From: Treponema sp.
Lineage (GTDB): Bacteria > Spirochaetota > Spirochaetia > Treponematales > Breznakiellaceae
DNA length: 64,000 nucleotides
Assembly: GCA_009777535.1 (NCBI GenBank)
Contig: WRLP01000005.1
Span: forward strand, 92,149-156,148
Reading direction: 5' to 3'
Positions within the stretch are counted from its first letter, which is position 1. Every line of letters begins with the position of its first letter. The translations under genes and the position numbers were made by a program. Shown in pieces: positions 7,937-18,148 of the stretch. The notes under the pieces are model-generated. The model was not told the DNA's origin and made no database searches. It saw only the letters and a list, made by a program, of their open reading frames with translations.

Positions 7937-10900
7937 CTACCAAAAACACAGACGCCCGCGGTCGGTGGTAAAACCTGCTTCTCTAAAACCCGGCGCGTAC
8001 ACACTGTTAGCTGCAACTTGGCCGTTTATCTTTTCTATTATCACATTTTTTTCGCTTAGAACCTTTCTTGTACGTGGTATTTTGAACATATTAATCAACT
8101 GCGGTAAGTTCGGATCTGTATGATCGGGAAAAAGCTGAATGTCTCTGGCGTTTTTATTACTGATGGCGATAAGATCGGCGCCCCTGAAATAGAGCCTGTT
8201 GGCTGCATTCCTGGCGCATGGCTGGTATCCAAGGCCTTCGATTGAAAGGCCGCATGGGCTTGCCGGATCGATAGCATTCATCCAGTAAATTTCCCGCATT
8301 GCCTCGGCCTCTTCCAGTTCGCGTGCAATGGCGGGGGAAGCGAACTGCAGGGAGTTAATTCCATCGAAAAAACGGCCTGCGACCAGTTCGCCGGCAAGCT
8401 CCATGCGGCGGATTGTCGGCAGCAGTTTTGACCAGCCGAAAACAGGCGCCTCGTGTTCCAGCAGCGGGCGGCAGAGGATACCCCAGCGATCGAGAAGCAG
8501 GCGCACCCGCTCCCGGTTAAGGCTTTCTTCTTCCAGGGGTGTGCCGGGACTTTCTGCACCGTCCATCAACAGCGAAAACCAGTTTCCGGTAACGGGTGCG
8601 CCGGAGCGCCAGCGATCACGCAGGGCCCTTGGAACGCGGGGGCGGCGGCCAAAGGGGACGCTTTCTGTATCTAACTGAAAATTAATTTCTTTTGGAACAA
8701 AACCGAATTCAATTCCCCTTCTTACAGGTTCAAGGGTATCCGCCGACAATCCGCCGAGCCATACTTCGCGCCATAAATCTTCGGCGCAGGTGCGGGTGTC
8801 TGTATCATTTTCGCTGCGTGTTAGCTCATCTTTTATTTCCCAAAAATTCCTTAGTTTGTCAAAAAATCCCGATGTCAAAAGCCGCTCCATGCCGCCCGCA
8901 TCTTTGCGTAAATCGCCGACAAGCGCTAAATCCAAATCTTCGGGCGAACAGAAGCCAATTTTCTCTTTTTCTGTTCCGTACCAAACAAGGCGGCCTTCGC
9001 GGATTTCCCGGTCGATGGCTTCTGGCTCGAGGGACTTGTTTCTGGCGCAGAGAATTTCTGCCTCCCAGAGTTTTGCCGGCGCTGTCCAGGCATACAGTTC
9101 TTTTCTGAAAGCCGCATTTGTGGCAGTGCGGGAAACTATTCCCTGGCGCAGGGCAAGAAAGGGGACAAGCATGGAAGCAGGCTGTTCCTTTATAACCGGC
9201 CTGGCTTTTTTCCGCGACAGGCGCAGCAGCATGTCGAGGTTTTCTCTGTCGCAGACAAGTCCGTCTTTTTGCCCTGTTTCATCGCCGAGGGCAACATCGC
9301 GAACCGCTTCGTCAATTTCAACTAACGCACTTACAGCGTCGTCAGCTGCGCTTTCCTTAACGCCAAATACTTCGCAAATTCTTTTGATCGATACAGGCCC
9401 CTCGTAACGCAGCCACGGCCCAAGCAGGCTCAGGGCTTCATTCTCCCATGTTTCTTCCCATTCTATGTGAACCACAGATGCAATCATCGCACCGCTGCGT
9501 TTAACAATTTTGATTTTACCGCTTGTATCCGGCTTTTCAGCTAATGCCCCTGTAAGAGCTTCCCATTCGTCGATGGGAATGGCGATTCGTTCTTTTACCC
9601 ATTCTGTCAGCGCAATGTCGTTTTCGGGAGCCCAGCCTGTTTTTTCCCTGCGCAGTTTTTCGGTAAAATCATTTACGATACCGGCCTTTAGAACCGGCCT
9701 GAGCGCTGAACTGCCCAGAGCTTCCTCTATGACCCTGTCCGAAAGGGAAGCGCTAGAACCGGCGAGGTCTTTGCGCTCATCAGTTTCGTATATAAGCCCG
9801 TTTATTTCCTGGTTGACAATATCACCGGAAAAGGGGCTTGGGGTTTTGCTGTGAAAAAACAGGAGATTAACGGTTCCATTGTTAATCGAAGCCAGCAGTT
9901 CCCGAAAGCCGTCAATATCAAAAATATCGACAAGGCAGCTCCGCCAGGCTTCGGCAATTGCCGGAAAACCGTCTTCGGCGGCGACTGCGTCGAAGAGCCG
10001 CCTCGATCGCTGTCTCATTATCCACAGCGGCGTGCGTTTGCCGAAACCTGCTTTTGGCAGCAGAAGGCTGCGTTCGGCGGCTTCACGGAAATTTGCGCCG
10101 AAGACGCCTGATGTTTCAAGGCGGTCTCTGAACAACCGCTCTCCACGGCACAACCCGCCGCTGCCGGCAGTCTCCAGGGCGGCGAGGGCGCGGCGGAATA
10201 AATCCTGTAACTTGAATGTATTTTCATTTTCGACGCCAAGGCGCGGCAGAAAAAAGAGAATGCTGTCATCATTGGAAAAAGTTTCGACGCGCACTTTAAG
10301 TGTTTCTTCCAGTTCCTGGCACAGGGCCAGGGAAAGCGGATAATTTACCGCGCCGCCGCGGAAACTGTGAATTAATACCGAACAGAAGTCCCTGCTGAAT
10401 TCCCTGTTTAATTCAGTGCCTTCCGTTATTTCAACAACTATTGTTTTATTGTCGGTAAGGGGGATGCCGCCCTGGGCTCCTTTTTGGGAATCGAGAAAGG
10501 CCTTCAGCGATTTTTGTGCCGTTCCTTCGAGGCAGTCAACCGATGCCGTCCTGTTGTAAGATGCGAGAATTGCCAAAACTCGTTCTGTAAGGTTGCCGCT
10601 GCGAAAAACGGCATCCGCCTTCCAGAACGGGATAAAATCTACCCTCGTTTCCAGGGGAACGGCCTCCACGGATTCCGGCCCTATGTTTGTTATGCGCCAC
10701 CCGCGTGAGCCGAAATCAAAACAGTCCCCCAGGCGGCGTTCATAAACAAATTCTTCGTCAAGCTCTCCGATTTTCGTGCCGTCGGCAAGTCTTAGGGAAT
10801 ACATTCCGCGGTTTGCAATCACGCCGCCGGACGAATAAAGCAGGGTAAGGGTGCTGTCTATGGCTCCTATTTCCCCCAATGTTTTATCCAGCCAAATCCT

Positions 10901-12376
10901 CGGTTTTATTTCTCTAAGCCTGGATTTTGCACCCAGCCCTGCCAACATTCTGACGGTGCGATTATAAGAATCCCTGTTAATATTTCTGAATGTATAAAAG
11001 CCCCTTAGATGGGCGTACAATTCATCAATATTCCATTTCTTTTCTACACACAGGGCAAGTATGATCTGGGCAAGTATATCCAGAGGATTTTCTATCGGAC
11101 GTATTTTTTCTATATCCCGCTCATCTACCGCATCTTTCAGGGCGGCGCCCATCAATAGATCCATTCCGTGAAATGCAAATAGTTTTCCCCTGCTTGTCCT
11201 TCCCACTCCATGACCGGAACGGCCTATGCGCTGCAAAGCCTGGGAAACATTGGCCGGGCTTCCGGCAAGCACCACTTCGTCTACGCTGCCTATGTCGATT
11301 CCAAGTTCCAGAGACGCAGTGGCAACGACGCAGGGAAGGCTTCCCTCGGCGAGACCTTTTTCGACGCTGCGCCTTAATTCCTTTGACAGCGAGCCGTGAT
11401 GCGTAAAGGCAATTGCGCCACCGAAAGTTTGTCCTGCCAGCCGGCCGGCGGCGCTGTTCAGAAAATAGCAGAGCCGTTCCGCCCTGCGCCGGGATTCAAC
11501 AAAGACCAGTAAATGCGCGCCTTCATCAATCCGGCGTAAAATATAATTGATTAATACCGTGTAGCGTTTTCCGAATTTATCAATGCGGGCAAAAAGTTCA
11601 TTCTTTATTTCCGGCGTCGCTTTTTGATCAATATCATTTTCGATATCAGGATACTCAACACTAAACTCAATTTTCTTTTCCGACGGGGGCGCAACTATTT
11701 GAACTGTTCTGGCACGGCCGTCCGCCAGAGCGCCGACAAATTCCGCCGCTATTTGCGGGTCACGAACTGTTGCCGAAAGGCTTATCCTCTGGAACTCTCC
11801 GGCGGCTTCGGCCAGGCGGTCAATCTGGCAGGAAAGAAATGCGCCCCTCTTGTTTCCAAGCACCGAGTGAATTTCATCAATGATAAGATATTTTACATCT
11901 GACAGTACCTGCCTTGCTTTTGGGTTTAGCAGAAGTATCGCAAGGCTTTCCGGCGTAAGAGCGAGAATCGAAGGGGGGCGGATTAGGAAGCGCCGCCGCT
12001 CCGATTGGGGCGTATCGCCCGACCTTGTTTCCACGTGCACAGGCGGGAAGATAAGCTCCTCTTTTTCAAAACGCTCCCTGATGGCAGTCAGCGGTTCAAG
12101 AAGGTTGCGTTTAATATCTTCGTTTAACGCTTTAAGAGGTGAAACATACAACACTGAAAGTTTGTCTGCCGGGTAGGCGGTATCATCGCCTGCGCAGAAG
12201 CGGGAGATTGCCGATAGAAAGGCTGTAAGAGTTTTGCCGCTGCCGGTTGGCGCAAGGGCAAGGACATGTTCGCCGCGCTCGATTAACGGCCATGCTTCGG
12301 CCTGAACAGATGTCGGCTGCCCGTAAGTTTCGGCGAACCAGTTACGGATTATGGGGTGGAAGGATTGGGGCAACAT
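7937..12376 (-). CDS. lhr: Lhr-like giant DEAD/DEAH-box helicase
   Basis: 1479 residues, in the size range of bacterial Lhr. The N-terminal 400 residues are a superfamily 2 core: Q-motif QPTSVQAEAWPLI, Walker A APTGSGKT, Walker B IIDEIH, motif III SLSATV, and motif VI QRIGRSGHG. A winged-helix segment and the DEAD/H-associated domain characteristic of Lhr follow, then a long C-terminal extension. Lhr proteins are 3'-5' helicases implicated in DNA repair. The gene is last in a minus-strand series behind oppF-like and rbsK genes, and its start overlaps the upstream ATPase gene by 28 bp. It converges with the RecQ-like gene 11 bp away, so two repair-type helicases sit tail to tail. Confidence 0.9.
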   Translation of the reverse strand: MLPQSFHPIIRNWFAETYGQPTSVQAEAWPLIERGEHVLALAPTGSGKTLTAFLSAISRFCAGDDTAYPADKLSVLYVSPLKALNEDIKRNLLEPLTAIRERFEKEELIFPPVHVETRSGDTPQSERRRFLIRPPSILALTPESLAILLLNPKARQVLSDVKYLIIDEIHSVLGNKRGAFLSCQIDRLAEAAGEFQRISLSATVRDPQIAAEFVGALADGRARTVQIVAPPSEKKIEFSVEYPDIENDIDQKATPEIKNELFARIDKFGKRYTVLINYILRRIDEGAHLLVFVESRRRAERLCYFLNSAAGRLAGQTFGGAIAFTHHGSLSKELRRSVEKGLAEGSLPCVVATASLELGIDIGSVDEVVLAGSPANVSQALQRIGRSGHGVGRTSRGKLFAFHGMDLLMGAALKDAVDERDIEKIRPIENPLDILAQIILALCVEKKWNIDELYAHLRGFYTFRNINRDSYNRTVRMLAGLGAKSRLREIKPRIWLDKTLGEIGAIDSTLTLLYSSGGVIANRGMYSLRLADGTKIGELDEEFVYERRLGDCFDFGSRGWRITNIGPESVEAVPLETRVDFIPFWKADAVFRSGNLTERVLAILASYNRTASVDCLEGTAQKSLKAFLDSQKGAQGGIPLTDNKTIVVEITEGTELNREFSRDFCSVLIHSFRGGAVNYPLSLALCQELEETLKVRVETFSNDDSILFFLPRLGVENENTFKLQDLFRRALAALETAGSGGLCRGERLFRDRLETSGVFGANFREAAERSLLLPKAGFGKRTPLWIMRQRSRRLFDAVAAEDGFPAIAEAWRSCLVDIFDIDGFRELLASINNGTVNLLFFHSKTPSPFSGDIVNQEINGLIYETDERKDLAGSSASLSDRVIEEALGSSALRPVLKAGIVNDFTEKLRREKTGWAPENDIALTEWVKERIAIPIDEWEALTGALAEKPDTSGKIKIVKRSGAMIASVVHIEWEETWENEALSLLGPWLRYEGPVSIKRICEVFGVKESAADDAVSALVEIDEAVRDVALGDETGQKDGLVCDRENLDMLLRLSRKKARPVIKEQPASMLVPFLALRQGIVSRTATNAAFRKELYAWTAPAKLWEAEILCARNKSLEPEAIDREIREGRLVWYGTEKEKIGFCSPEDLDLALVGDLRKDAGGMERLLTSGFFDKLRNFWEIKDELTRSENDTDTRTCAEDLWREVWLGGLSADTLEPVRRGIEFGFVPKEINFQLDTESVPFGRRPRVPRALRDRWRSGAPVTGNWFSLLMDGAESPGTPLEEESLNRERVRLLLDRWGILCRPLLEHEAPVFGWSKLLPTIRRMELAGELVAGRFFDGINSLQFASPAIARELEEAEAMREIYWMNAIDPASPCGLSIEGLGYQPCARNAANRLYFRGADLIAISNKNARDIQLFPDHTDPNLPQLINMFKIPRTRKVLSEKNVIIEKINGQVAANSVYAPGFREAGFTTDRGRLCFW

Positions 12377-13368
12377 GGGTTAAAACACCGGATTAAATGT
12401 CCGGCGGTTGTTTCGCTAAAATCGGGATGCTCGTTAAAGCATCGATCTATAGCTTGCGGGCATCGCGGCGCAAATTTACACGATATTTCAGATATTTCCG
12501 GAAGCCGCTCACTATTACTTTCTTCATTATCTTTGCGTCTTTGCGCCTTTGCGTGAGACTCTTCTGCGGAATTTGCCGCCGAAGAAAACAAAAGCTGTGT
12601 ATACGGATGCAGCGCTTCCCTGTACAATTGGGCTGCCGGCGCTTCTTCCATCAGTTCACCGTTGTACATAACGCCGATACGGTCGCAGAAGTAGCACGCT
12701 ACTTTTAGATCGTGCGCAATAAACAAAAATGACATATCACGCTTTTCGCGTATATCAAGCAATAAGTTCAGTATCTGCCCCTGGATCGATACATCAAGCG
12801 CCGAGACTACTTCGTCGCAGATTAAAAGCTCCGGCTCCATCAACAGCCCGCGTGCGATTGATATCCGCTGCCGCTGGCCGCCGGAAAACTCCGACGGCCG
12901 TTTTTCCAAATCCGCCGCCTGGAGCCCGACCTCTTCCAAAATTGCGGCTGCTTTTTTATAGAGTTCTTTCTCGCTTATACCCTGCCTGCGCAGCGGCCGG
13001 CGGCAGCCGGAAACAAGAACCTCGTACACGCTCAATCTTGGGTTAAGGGAACGGGCGGGGTCCTGAAACACATAACGTACTTTTTCCCGGTATTGACGCA
13101 GCTCATCTTTTTTCAGGCTTCCAACCTGGATTGGTGTTCCATTGCGGTAAAATAAAATTTCACCTGCATCAGCTTCGTACATTCGAACAAGCAGCCTGGC
13201 TGTTGTTGTCTTTCCGCAGCCGGATTCGCCTGCAAGGCCATAGGACTCGTTTCTGCCGATGGAAAAGGACACATCGTTTACAGCGTTTACAAAACGCCCA
13301 AAACGGGCAAAGAAACCCGCTTCCAGGTTAAAGCGTTTTTTCAGATTGGAAACAGTCAGAAGGCGCAT
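12349..13368 (-). CDS. Oligopeptide-type ABC transporter ATP-binding protein (OppF/DppF-like), unpartnered
   Basis: 339 residues using the ATG at 13368. Motifs: Walker A GESGCGKT, signature FSGGQRQR, Walker B LLICDE followed by VSALD, then the His-containing switch IAHDL. The C-terminal tail has the oligopeptide-ABC motif CKFAPRCPQA...C, which in this family binds an Fe-S cluster or metal. No permease, OppD or binding protein is nearby, so it must serve a transporter encoded elsewhere. The longer frame back to 13419 would run into rbsK; ATG 13368 leaves a 4-bp gap after rbsK. A charged segment (SHAKAQRRKD) just before the Cys motif is encoded by a short tandem repeat at 12531-12557. Confidence 0.85.
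   Translation of the reverse strand: MRLLTVSNLKKRFNLEAGFFARFGRFVNAVNDVSFSIGRNESYGLAGESGCGKTTTARLLVRMYEADAGEILFYRNGTPIQVGSLKKDELRQYREKVRYVFQDPARSLNPRLSVYEVLVSGCRRPLRRQGISEKELYKKAAAILEEVGLQAADLEKRPSEFSGGQRQRISIARGLLMEPELLICDEVVSALDVSIQGQILNLLLDIREKRDMSFLFIAHDLKVACYFCDRIGVMYNGELMEEAPAAQLYREALHPYTQLLFSSAANSAEESHAKAQRRKDNEESNSERLPEISEISCKFAPRCPQAIDRCFNEHPDFSETTAGHLIRCFNPCCPNPSTP
12531..12557. repeat. Three tandem CTTTGCGx(C) units inside the OppF-like gene
   Basis: Three imperfect 8-9-bp units (CTTTGCGT, CTTTGCGC, CTTTGCGT) lie in frame within the ATPase gene and encode HAKAQRRK on the minus strand. The segment is placed in the variable linker between the ATPase domain and the Cys-rich tail and looks inserted. 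Confidence 0.5.
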
Positions 13369-13372
13369 TTTA

Positions 13373-14260
13373 TCAGTATACACCAACTTCCCTGTAATGC
13401 GGAATTGATTCCAGCGCACCTTTGCGGGAAACGGTTATTGCAGCCGCCTTGCATGCCGCTTCAAGAGCTTGATCAACAGGCAGTTGTTTTTCCCTTGCGG
13501 CGATAAAATATCCGGTAAAAGCGTCGCCCGCGCCCACGGTATCCACCACAGGCACATCAACGATATCACTTTTTTTTCTTATGTCTTTATAGCCGTAATA
13601 AGCTCCATCTTTTCCGGCTGTCAGAATTATTTCTGCATTTGGAAAACGCGCGACCAGCTTTTCCAAAACTTCGTCCAGCGGAGTGCCGGGCGGTAATTCG
13701 GCAAGAGCCGCGCCCTCAATTTCGTTAATAAAAAAAATATCTGCAATGTCCAGGGGAAGTTCAGTTATTTTACTGTTAAAAGGCGAGGGGTTAAGGCAAA
13801 TGCGCAGCCCCTGTTTTTTTGCGCACTCCATTATCTCTTTCAGATAAACAATTTCGTTTTGTAAGACGATCATATCCCCGCTGCTGAAACCGGCCATTGC
13901 CGGAGCGATCTCTTCCGGAGTTATCGCGCCATTGCCGCCGGAGAATAAAATAATCGAGTTCTGTTTGTTTTTATCAAGCTGAATTAACGCCTGGCCGGAT
14001 GCCCCATCATATTGAAGAACCCTGCCGGTGTCCACGCCGTAAGATTCAAGGAGCGTTAAAATAAACTGCCCGTCCTGCCCTATTTTTCCGGCCATGTAAA
14101 CCTGCATTCCGGCCTTTGCCAGCGCCGCCGCCTGATTCGCTCCCTTTCCCCCGGCGCTTTTTACAAGGGCGGAACTGGAGATAGTTTCCCCGGGAACCAC
14201 AATATGATCCACCGAAAAAACCAAATCAATGTTTATCGAGCCAAAAACAAGTACCTTCAT
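13373..14260 (-). CDS. rbsK: Ribokinase (PfkB family)
   Basis: 295 residues. The N-terminal SINIDLVF and the glycine-rich GGKGANQAAALAK (near residues 38-50) are the first PfkB signature in its ribokinase form. The second signature DTVGAGDAFTGYF (near residues 240-252) carries the catalytic Asp. It would phosphorylate D-ribose to ribose-5-phosphate. It is divergent from a nucleoside hydrolase at 14340, a pairing that makes sense because the hydrolase releases ribose. A Shine-Dalgarno GAGGC precedes the ATG. The OppF-like and Lhr genes follow on the same strand. Confidence 0.9.
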   Translation of the reverse strand: MKVLVFGSINIDLVFSVDHIVVPGETISSSALVKSAGGKGANQAAALAKAGMQVYMAGKIGQDGQFILTLLESYGVDTGRVLQYDGASGQALIQLDKNKQNSIILFSGGNGAITPEEIAPAMAGFSSGDMIVLQNEIVYLKEIMECAKKQGLRICLNPSPFNSKITELPLDIADIFFINEIEGAALAELPPGTPLDEVLEKLVARFPNAEIILTAGKDGAYYGYKDIRKKSDIVDVPVVDTVGAGDAFTGYFIAAREKQLPVDQALEAACKAAAITVSRKGALESIPHYREVGVY

Positions 14261-14339
14261 GAGTGTGCCTCTACAAGCATACTACTCTTAGAAGGATAAA
14301 TAAACTACAATGGCAAACAGCGGTCTTTAAGGAGGCACA

Positions 14340-15269
14340 ATGAAAAAGATTCCCATTATTATGGATTGCGATCCCGGTCATGACGATGCCATTGCCCTGA
14401 TACTGGCCTGCTCCAGGGAAGAGCTGGATCTGAAGGCGGTTACAGTTGTTGCCGGAAACCAGACCCTGGACAAGACCCTTGGCAATGCAAAAAAAATTCT
14501 AAGTTTTATCGGCAAACATCCGCCTGTGGCGGCCGGAGCGGCGAAACCCATGTTCCGCGAACTGCAAACGGCCCCTTCGGTACACGGCGAAAGCGGCCTG
14601 GACGGGCCTTCCATTCCGGAGCCTGATTTCCGGGAAGAAAGGATGCATGCAGTGGACTTGTTACGCGAAATTATCACCGGTAGTCCGGAGCCTGTAACGC
14701 TTGTTCCGACCGGTCCGTTGACCAACATCGGTATTTTATTTACGACCTATCCGGAGGTTAAGAAAAATATCCAAAGAATCTCCCTTATGGGCGGCGGAAT
14801 TGAAACCGGCAACTGGACATCCGCAGCGGAGTTTAATATTTTTGTTGATCCGGAAGCGGCAGATATTGTTTTTCGTTCGGGTATTCCCATCATCATGTCG
14901 TCCCTTGATGTTACTCACCGGGCTTTTTTCATGCAGGAAGACATTGACCGGCTGCGAAACAGCGGCGGCAGAGTATCGGTACTGGTAGCGGAGCTGATGG
15001 ATTTTTATTACAACTACTATAAAAAGCGCGGTTCAACAGGCGCGCCGCTTCACGACCCTTGCGCGGTTGCGTATCTTGTCAAACCGGAGCTGTTTATTAC
15101 AAAGCCATACCATATTGATATTGAGTGCGCCGGAAAATTTACTGCCGGAATGACTCTTGCCGATCGCCGCCCCTGGTCAGATGCGGAGTTTAATGTGACT
15201 GCAAACATCGATCTGGATCGTGAAGGTTTTGTTAATATGATAATAAAGGCTTGCGAATCCTATAATTGA
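14340..15269 (+). CDS. Inosine/uridine-preferring nucleoside hydrolase
   Basis: 309 residues of the IunH/RihA family. The N-terminal MDCDPGHDDAIAL is the calcium-binding DxDxGxDD fingerprint. The middle segment FNIFVDPEAADIVF and the later HDPCAVAYL (His-Asp pair) complete the active site. The enzyme hydrolyses the N-glycosidic bond of ribonucleosides to free base and ribose in the cytoplasm. The strong Shine-Dalgarno AAGGAGG supports the ATG. Divergence from rbsK across 79 bp suggests a shared control region and a nucleoside-salvage role: ribose released here can be phosphorylated by RbsK. Exact nucleoside preference cannot be read from sequence. Confidence 0.9.
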   Translation: MKKIPIIMDCDPGHDDAIALILACSREELDLKAVTVVAGNQTLDKTLGNAKKILSFIGKHPPVAAGAAKPMFRELQTAPSVHGESGLDGPSIPEPDFREERMHAVDLLREIITGSPEPVTLVPTGPLTNIGILFTTYPEVKKNIQRISLMGGGIETGNWTSAAEFNIFVDPEAADIVFRSGIPIIMSSLDVTHRAFFMQEDIDRLRNSGGRVSVLVAELMDFYYNYYKKRGSTGAPLHDPCAVAYLVKPELFITKPYHIDIECAGKFTAGMTLADRRPWSDAEFNVTANIDLDREGFVNMIIKACESYN

Positions 15270-15273
15270 CGGT

Positions 15274-15302
15274 TGTTTGCCGTTTCTTTTTTCGATAAAC
15301 TG
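15274..15302 (+). promoter_or_regulatory. Candidate promoter abutting secA
   Basis: TTGTTT (15274-15279), a 17-bp spacer and TAAACT (15297-15302) end 5 nt before the secA ATG. The boxes are weak matches, but the geometry equals that of the stronger start-abutting promoters in this window, and secA lacks a Shine-Dalgarno sequence. Confidence 0.35.
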
Positions 15303-15307
15303 ATCTT

Positions 15308-18091
15308 ATGATCGAAAAAATTATCAAAGCTCTGTTCGGTTCCAAACATGAACGGGATCTGAAGGCTTTGCTGCCCATACTGCATGCGGTAAATGAAAAA
15401 GAAGCCTGGGCGGCGGCCCTGCCTGCTGAAGAATTTCCAAAGATGACGGCTGTTTTCCGCGAGCGTTATAACAACGGAGAAAGCCTGGACGACATTTTGC
15501 CGGAGGCCTTTGCCGTTGCACGGGAAGCAGCCCGCCGGAATTTGGGCGAGAGACCCTACGATGTGCAGGTGCTTGGCTCCATTGTATTGCATCAGGGAAA
15601 AATCGTAGAAATGAAAACCGGCGAAGGCAAGACCCTGATGTCTGTTGCGGCCGCCTACCTGAACGCAATACCGGGCAAAGGTATTCATATCGTTACGGTT
15701 AATGATTATCTGGCAGGCCGCGATACGGAGTGGATGAAACCCATTTTCAGTTATCTGGGAATGACTGTCGGGACAATTCTTTCCGACATGGATCCTGCGC
15801 GGCGCAAGGAAAATTATGCCTGCGACATCACTTATGGTACAAATAACGAATTTGGTTTTGATTATCTGCGCGATAATATGCACCGTGAAAAGGAAAGCTG
15901 TGTTCAGCGCGGGCACAATTTCTGTATTGTTGACGAGATCGATTCGATTCTAATTGATGAAGCCCGCACTCCGCTTATCATTTCCGGAGCGGCGGAGGAC
16001 GATACGTTCAAGTATGCCGAAGTTGACAAGCTGCTGGGCAAACTGCGGGAAGTAACAAAAAAAGAGAACGGCGATTATCCTGATGAAACCCAGGGCGAGG
16101 AAGTTATCGGCGATTATAAAATAAACGAAAAAAATAAAAATATTTCTTTTACCAATCAGGGGCTCGCCAATATCGAGGAAATTCTTAAAAGGCGCAATTT
16201 GATTCAGGGCGCAATTGTTGACGAGGAAAATTTCGAGTACATTCATTATTTTACCCAGGCGATGAAGGCGCATAAACTGTTTCATATTGATGTTGACTAT
16301 GTCGTTCAGGACGGACTTGTTCAGATTGTCGATGAGTTTACCGGCCGTATTCTGCATGGCAGGCGTTATTCGGACGGGCTGCACCAGGCGATTGAGGCCA
16401 AGGAAAAAATCAAGATCGCCCAGCGCAACCGTACCCTGGCGACCATCACTTTTCAGAATTATTTCAGGCTTTATAAAAAAATATCCGGCATGACCGGAAC
16501 CGCCGACACCGAGGCTGTTGAGTTCAGTAAAATTTATAAACTTGATGTTGTGGTTATCCCGACAAACCTGCCCGTTGTGCGCCAGGACGATGATGATTTG
16601 GTCTATTTGAATGAATCCGACAAGTACAAAGCGTTATGCGACGAGATTGCCGAGGCGCATAAAAAAGGGCAGCCCATGCTTGTAGGGACTGTCTCCATCG
16701 AAAAGTCGGAGACAGTTTCCGCCATGCTTACCCGCAGGGGCGTAAGGCACGAAGTGTTAAACGCAAAAAACCACGAACGGGAAGCGCTGATTATCTCCGA
16801 AGCGGGCGCAAAGGGCTCTGTTACCATTGCGACAAACATGGCGGGGCGGGGGACTGACATTAAGCTGGGAGGCAATCCCGAACACCGTGCCCGCAGGCGC
16901 GCCGGAACGAATGCAACGCCGGAACAGTACGCGGCTATTTTCCGTGAAGAGTACGAAAAGTGGAAAAAAGACTATGAAGAAGTAAAATCCATCGGCGGAC
17001 TTTATGTAATCGGCACCGAGAGGCATGAGAGCCGGCGTATTGACAACCAGCTTCGCGGACGTTCCGGCCGCCAGGGCGATCCCGGGAAGAGCAAGTTCTT
17101 TATTTCCATGGACGATGAGCTGATGCGCCTTTTCGGCGGCGAAAAGATGAAGCGTATTATGGGCAGGATTGGCATGGAGGGGGGCGAGCCTATTTTCCAC
17201 CCGATGCTGAACCGCAGTATCGAAAACGCGCAGAAAAAGGTAGAAGAACGGAATTTTGAAATTCGCAAGCACCTTCTGGAATACGACGATGTTCTTAACC
17301 AGCAGCGGAAGTTTATATATGAACAGCGTGATGCGATAATGACGGATCAGGAACTGAAAAAGCGGGTAAACGATTCAACTGCCGCCATGGTTGGCGACTT
17401 TATCGATGAATTCGGTTCAGCCCAGAGGCATGACTCGAATTTGGCGTTTAAAGAATTGGCTGAACAACTGCGCACAAAATTCGGCTATCAGCCGGATTTG
17501 GCGCCTGGCAGCGCCGAATTGAAAGGTACGGAACTGCTGGAAAAGCGCATTATCGAAGACCTGGAAAAGGATATGAATGATAAGGAAACCCTTATCGGCC
17601 TTAACTATCTTAACCTGATTATTCGGGATAACTATCTTTTAGCCGTGGATCGCAAATGGCTGGATCATCTGGAAAACATGGAAGCCCTTAGGGAGGCCGT
17701 ATACCTGCGCCATTATGCGCAAAAAAATCCGCTTACCGAATACAAGGTCGAAGGTTTCCAGATTTTTGAAAAAATGATCGATGAAATAAGGCAGGAGATC
17801 GCTTCCAGGATGCACCTTATTCGCATACAGGTAGCGGACGGCGGCCAGGCACGCAGGCCGGCCAGCCGTTCCATAAGTGCACAATCGGCAAGCCACAGCA
17901 GCATTGGTTCCTTCGGAACCTCGTCCCCCGGAGGCCCGCCCCGCGGCATTCCGCCGGCCGGCGCTTCGCCGATGAGTGAGGCATTAAACCGCCGGGGAGT
18001 AACTGTAGTCCGCAGCCAGCCCAAGGTCGGCCGTAACGATCCCTGCCCCTGCGGCTCAGGCAAGAAGTACAAGCACTGCCACGCCCGCTGA
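15308..18091 (+). CDS. secA: Preprotein translocase ATPase SecA
   Basis: 927 residues, full length. Walker A MKTGEGKT (near residue 104), DEID with [15 protein letters not shown] (motor and preprotein-binding region), [28 protein letters not shown] (motif VI), and a C-terminal zinc motif [13 protein letters not shown] for SecB or membrane binding. A Gly/Pro/Ser-rich linker joins the helical scaffold to the zinc tail. SecA drives export of unfolded proteins through SecYEG. No Shine-Dalgarno sequence is visible before the ATG, but a promoter-like element ends 5 nt upstream. The gene stands alone between the nucleoside hydrolase and the toxin-antitoxin module. Confidence 0.98.
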   Translation: MIEKIIKALFGSKHERDLKALLPILHAVNEKEAWAAALPAEEFPKMTAVFRERYNNGESLDDILPEAFAVAREAARRNLGERPYDVQVLGSIVLHQGKIVEMKTGEGKTLMSVAAAYLNAIPGKGIHIVTVNDYLAGRDTEWMKPIFSYLGMTVGTILSDMDPARRKENYACDITYGTNNEFGFDYLRDNMHREKESCVQRGHNFCIVDEIDSILIDEARTPLIISGAAEDDTFKYAEVDKLLGKLREVTKKENGDYPDETQGEEVIGDYKINEKNKNISFTNQGLANIEEILKRRNLIQGAIVDEENFEYIHYFTQAMKAHKLFHIDVDYVVQDGLVQIVDEFTGRILHGRRYSDGLHQAIEAKEKIKIAQRNRTLATITFQNYFRLYKKISGMTGTADTEAVEFSKIYKLDVVVIPTNLPVVRQDDDDLVYLNESDKYKALCDEIAEAHKKGQPMLVGTVSIEKSETVSAMLTRRGVRHEVLNAKNHEREALIISEAGAKGSVTIATNMAGRGTDIKLGGNPEHRARRRAGTNATPEQYAAIFREEYEKWKKDYEEVKSIGGLYVIGTERHESRRIDNQLRGRSGRQGDPGKSKFFISMDDELMRLFGGEKMKRIMGRIGMEGGEPIFHPMLNRSIENAQKKVEERNFEIRKHLLEYDDVLNQQRKFIYEQRDAIMTDQELKKRVNDSTAAMVGDFIDEFGSAQRHDSNLAFKELAEQLRTKFGYQPDLAPGSAELKGTELLEKRIIEDLEKDMNDKETLIGLNYLNLIIRDNYLLAVDRKWLDHLENMEALREAVYLRHYAQKNPLTEYKVEGFQIFEKMIDEIRQEIASRMHLIRIQVADGGQARRPASRSISAQSASHSSIGSFGTSSPGGPPRGIPPAGASPMSEALNRRGVTVVRSQPKVGRNDPCPCGSGKKYKHCHAR

Positions 18092-18093
18092 TA

Positions 18094-18124
18094 CTCACTC
18101 AACGGCAATTACCTTGACATTAGA
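18094..18124. repeat. 31-bp direct repeat, copy 1, left flank of BrnTA
   Basis: A 31-bp sequence identical to 18823-18853. It encodes, on the minus strand, the last ten codons (ending SNVKVIAVE plus stop) of the exported protein at 18824-19165, and so is a detached copy of that gene's 3' end. It also supplies a TTGACA just upstream of brnT. Confidence 0.9.
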
Positions 18125-18148
18125 TACAAAACGTATTACAGTATAATT

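Noticed and set aside
15260..15916. 218-codon minus-strand frame over the start of secA
   Set aside because: Lies on the complement of the strongly conserved SecA N-terminus.
18114..18147. TTGACA and TATAAT before brnT as a leaderless promoter
   Set aside because: The spacer is 22 bp and the -10 box ends one base before the ATG, so it does not fit the geometry of the other nine.
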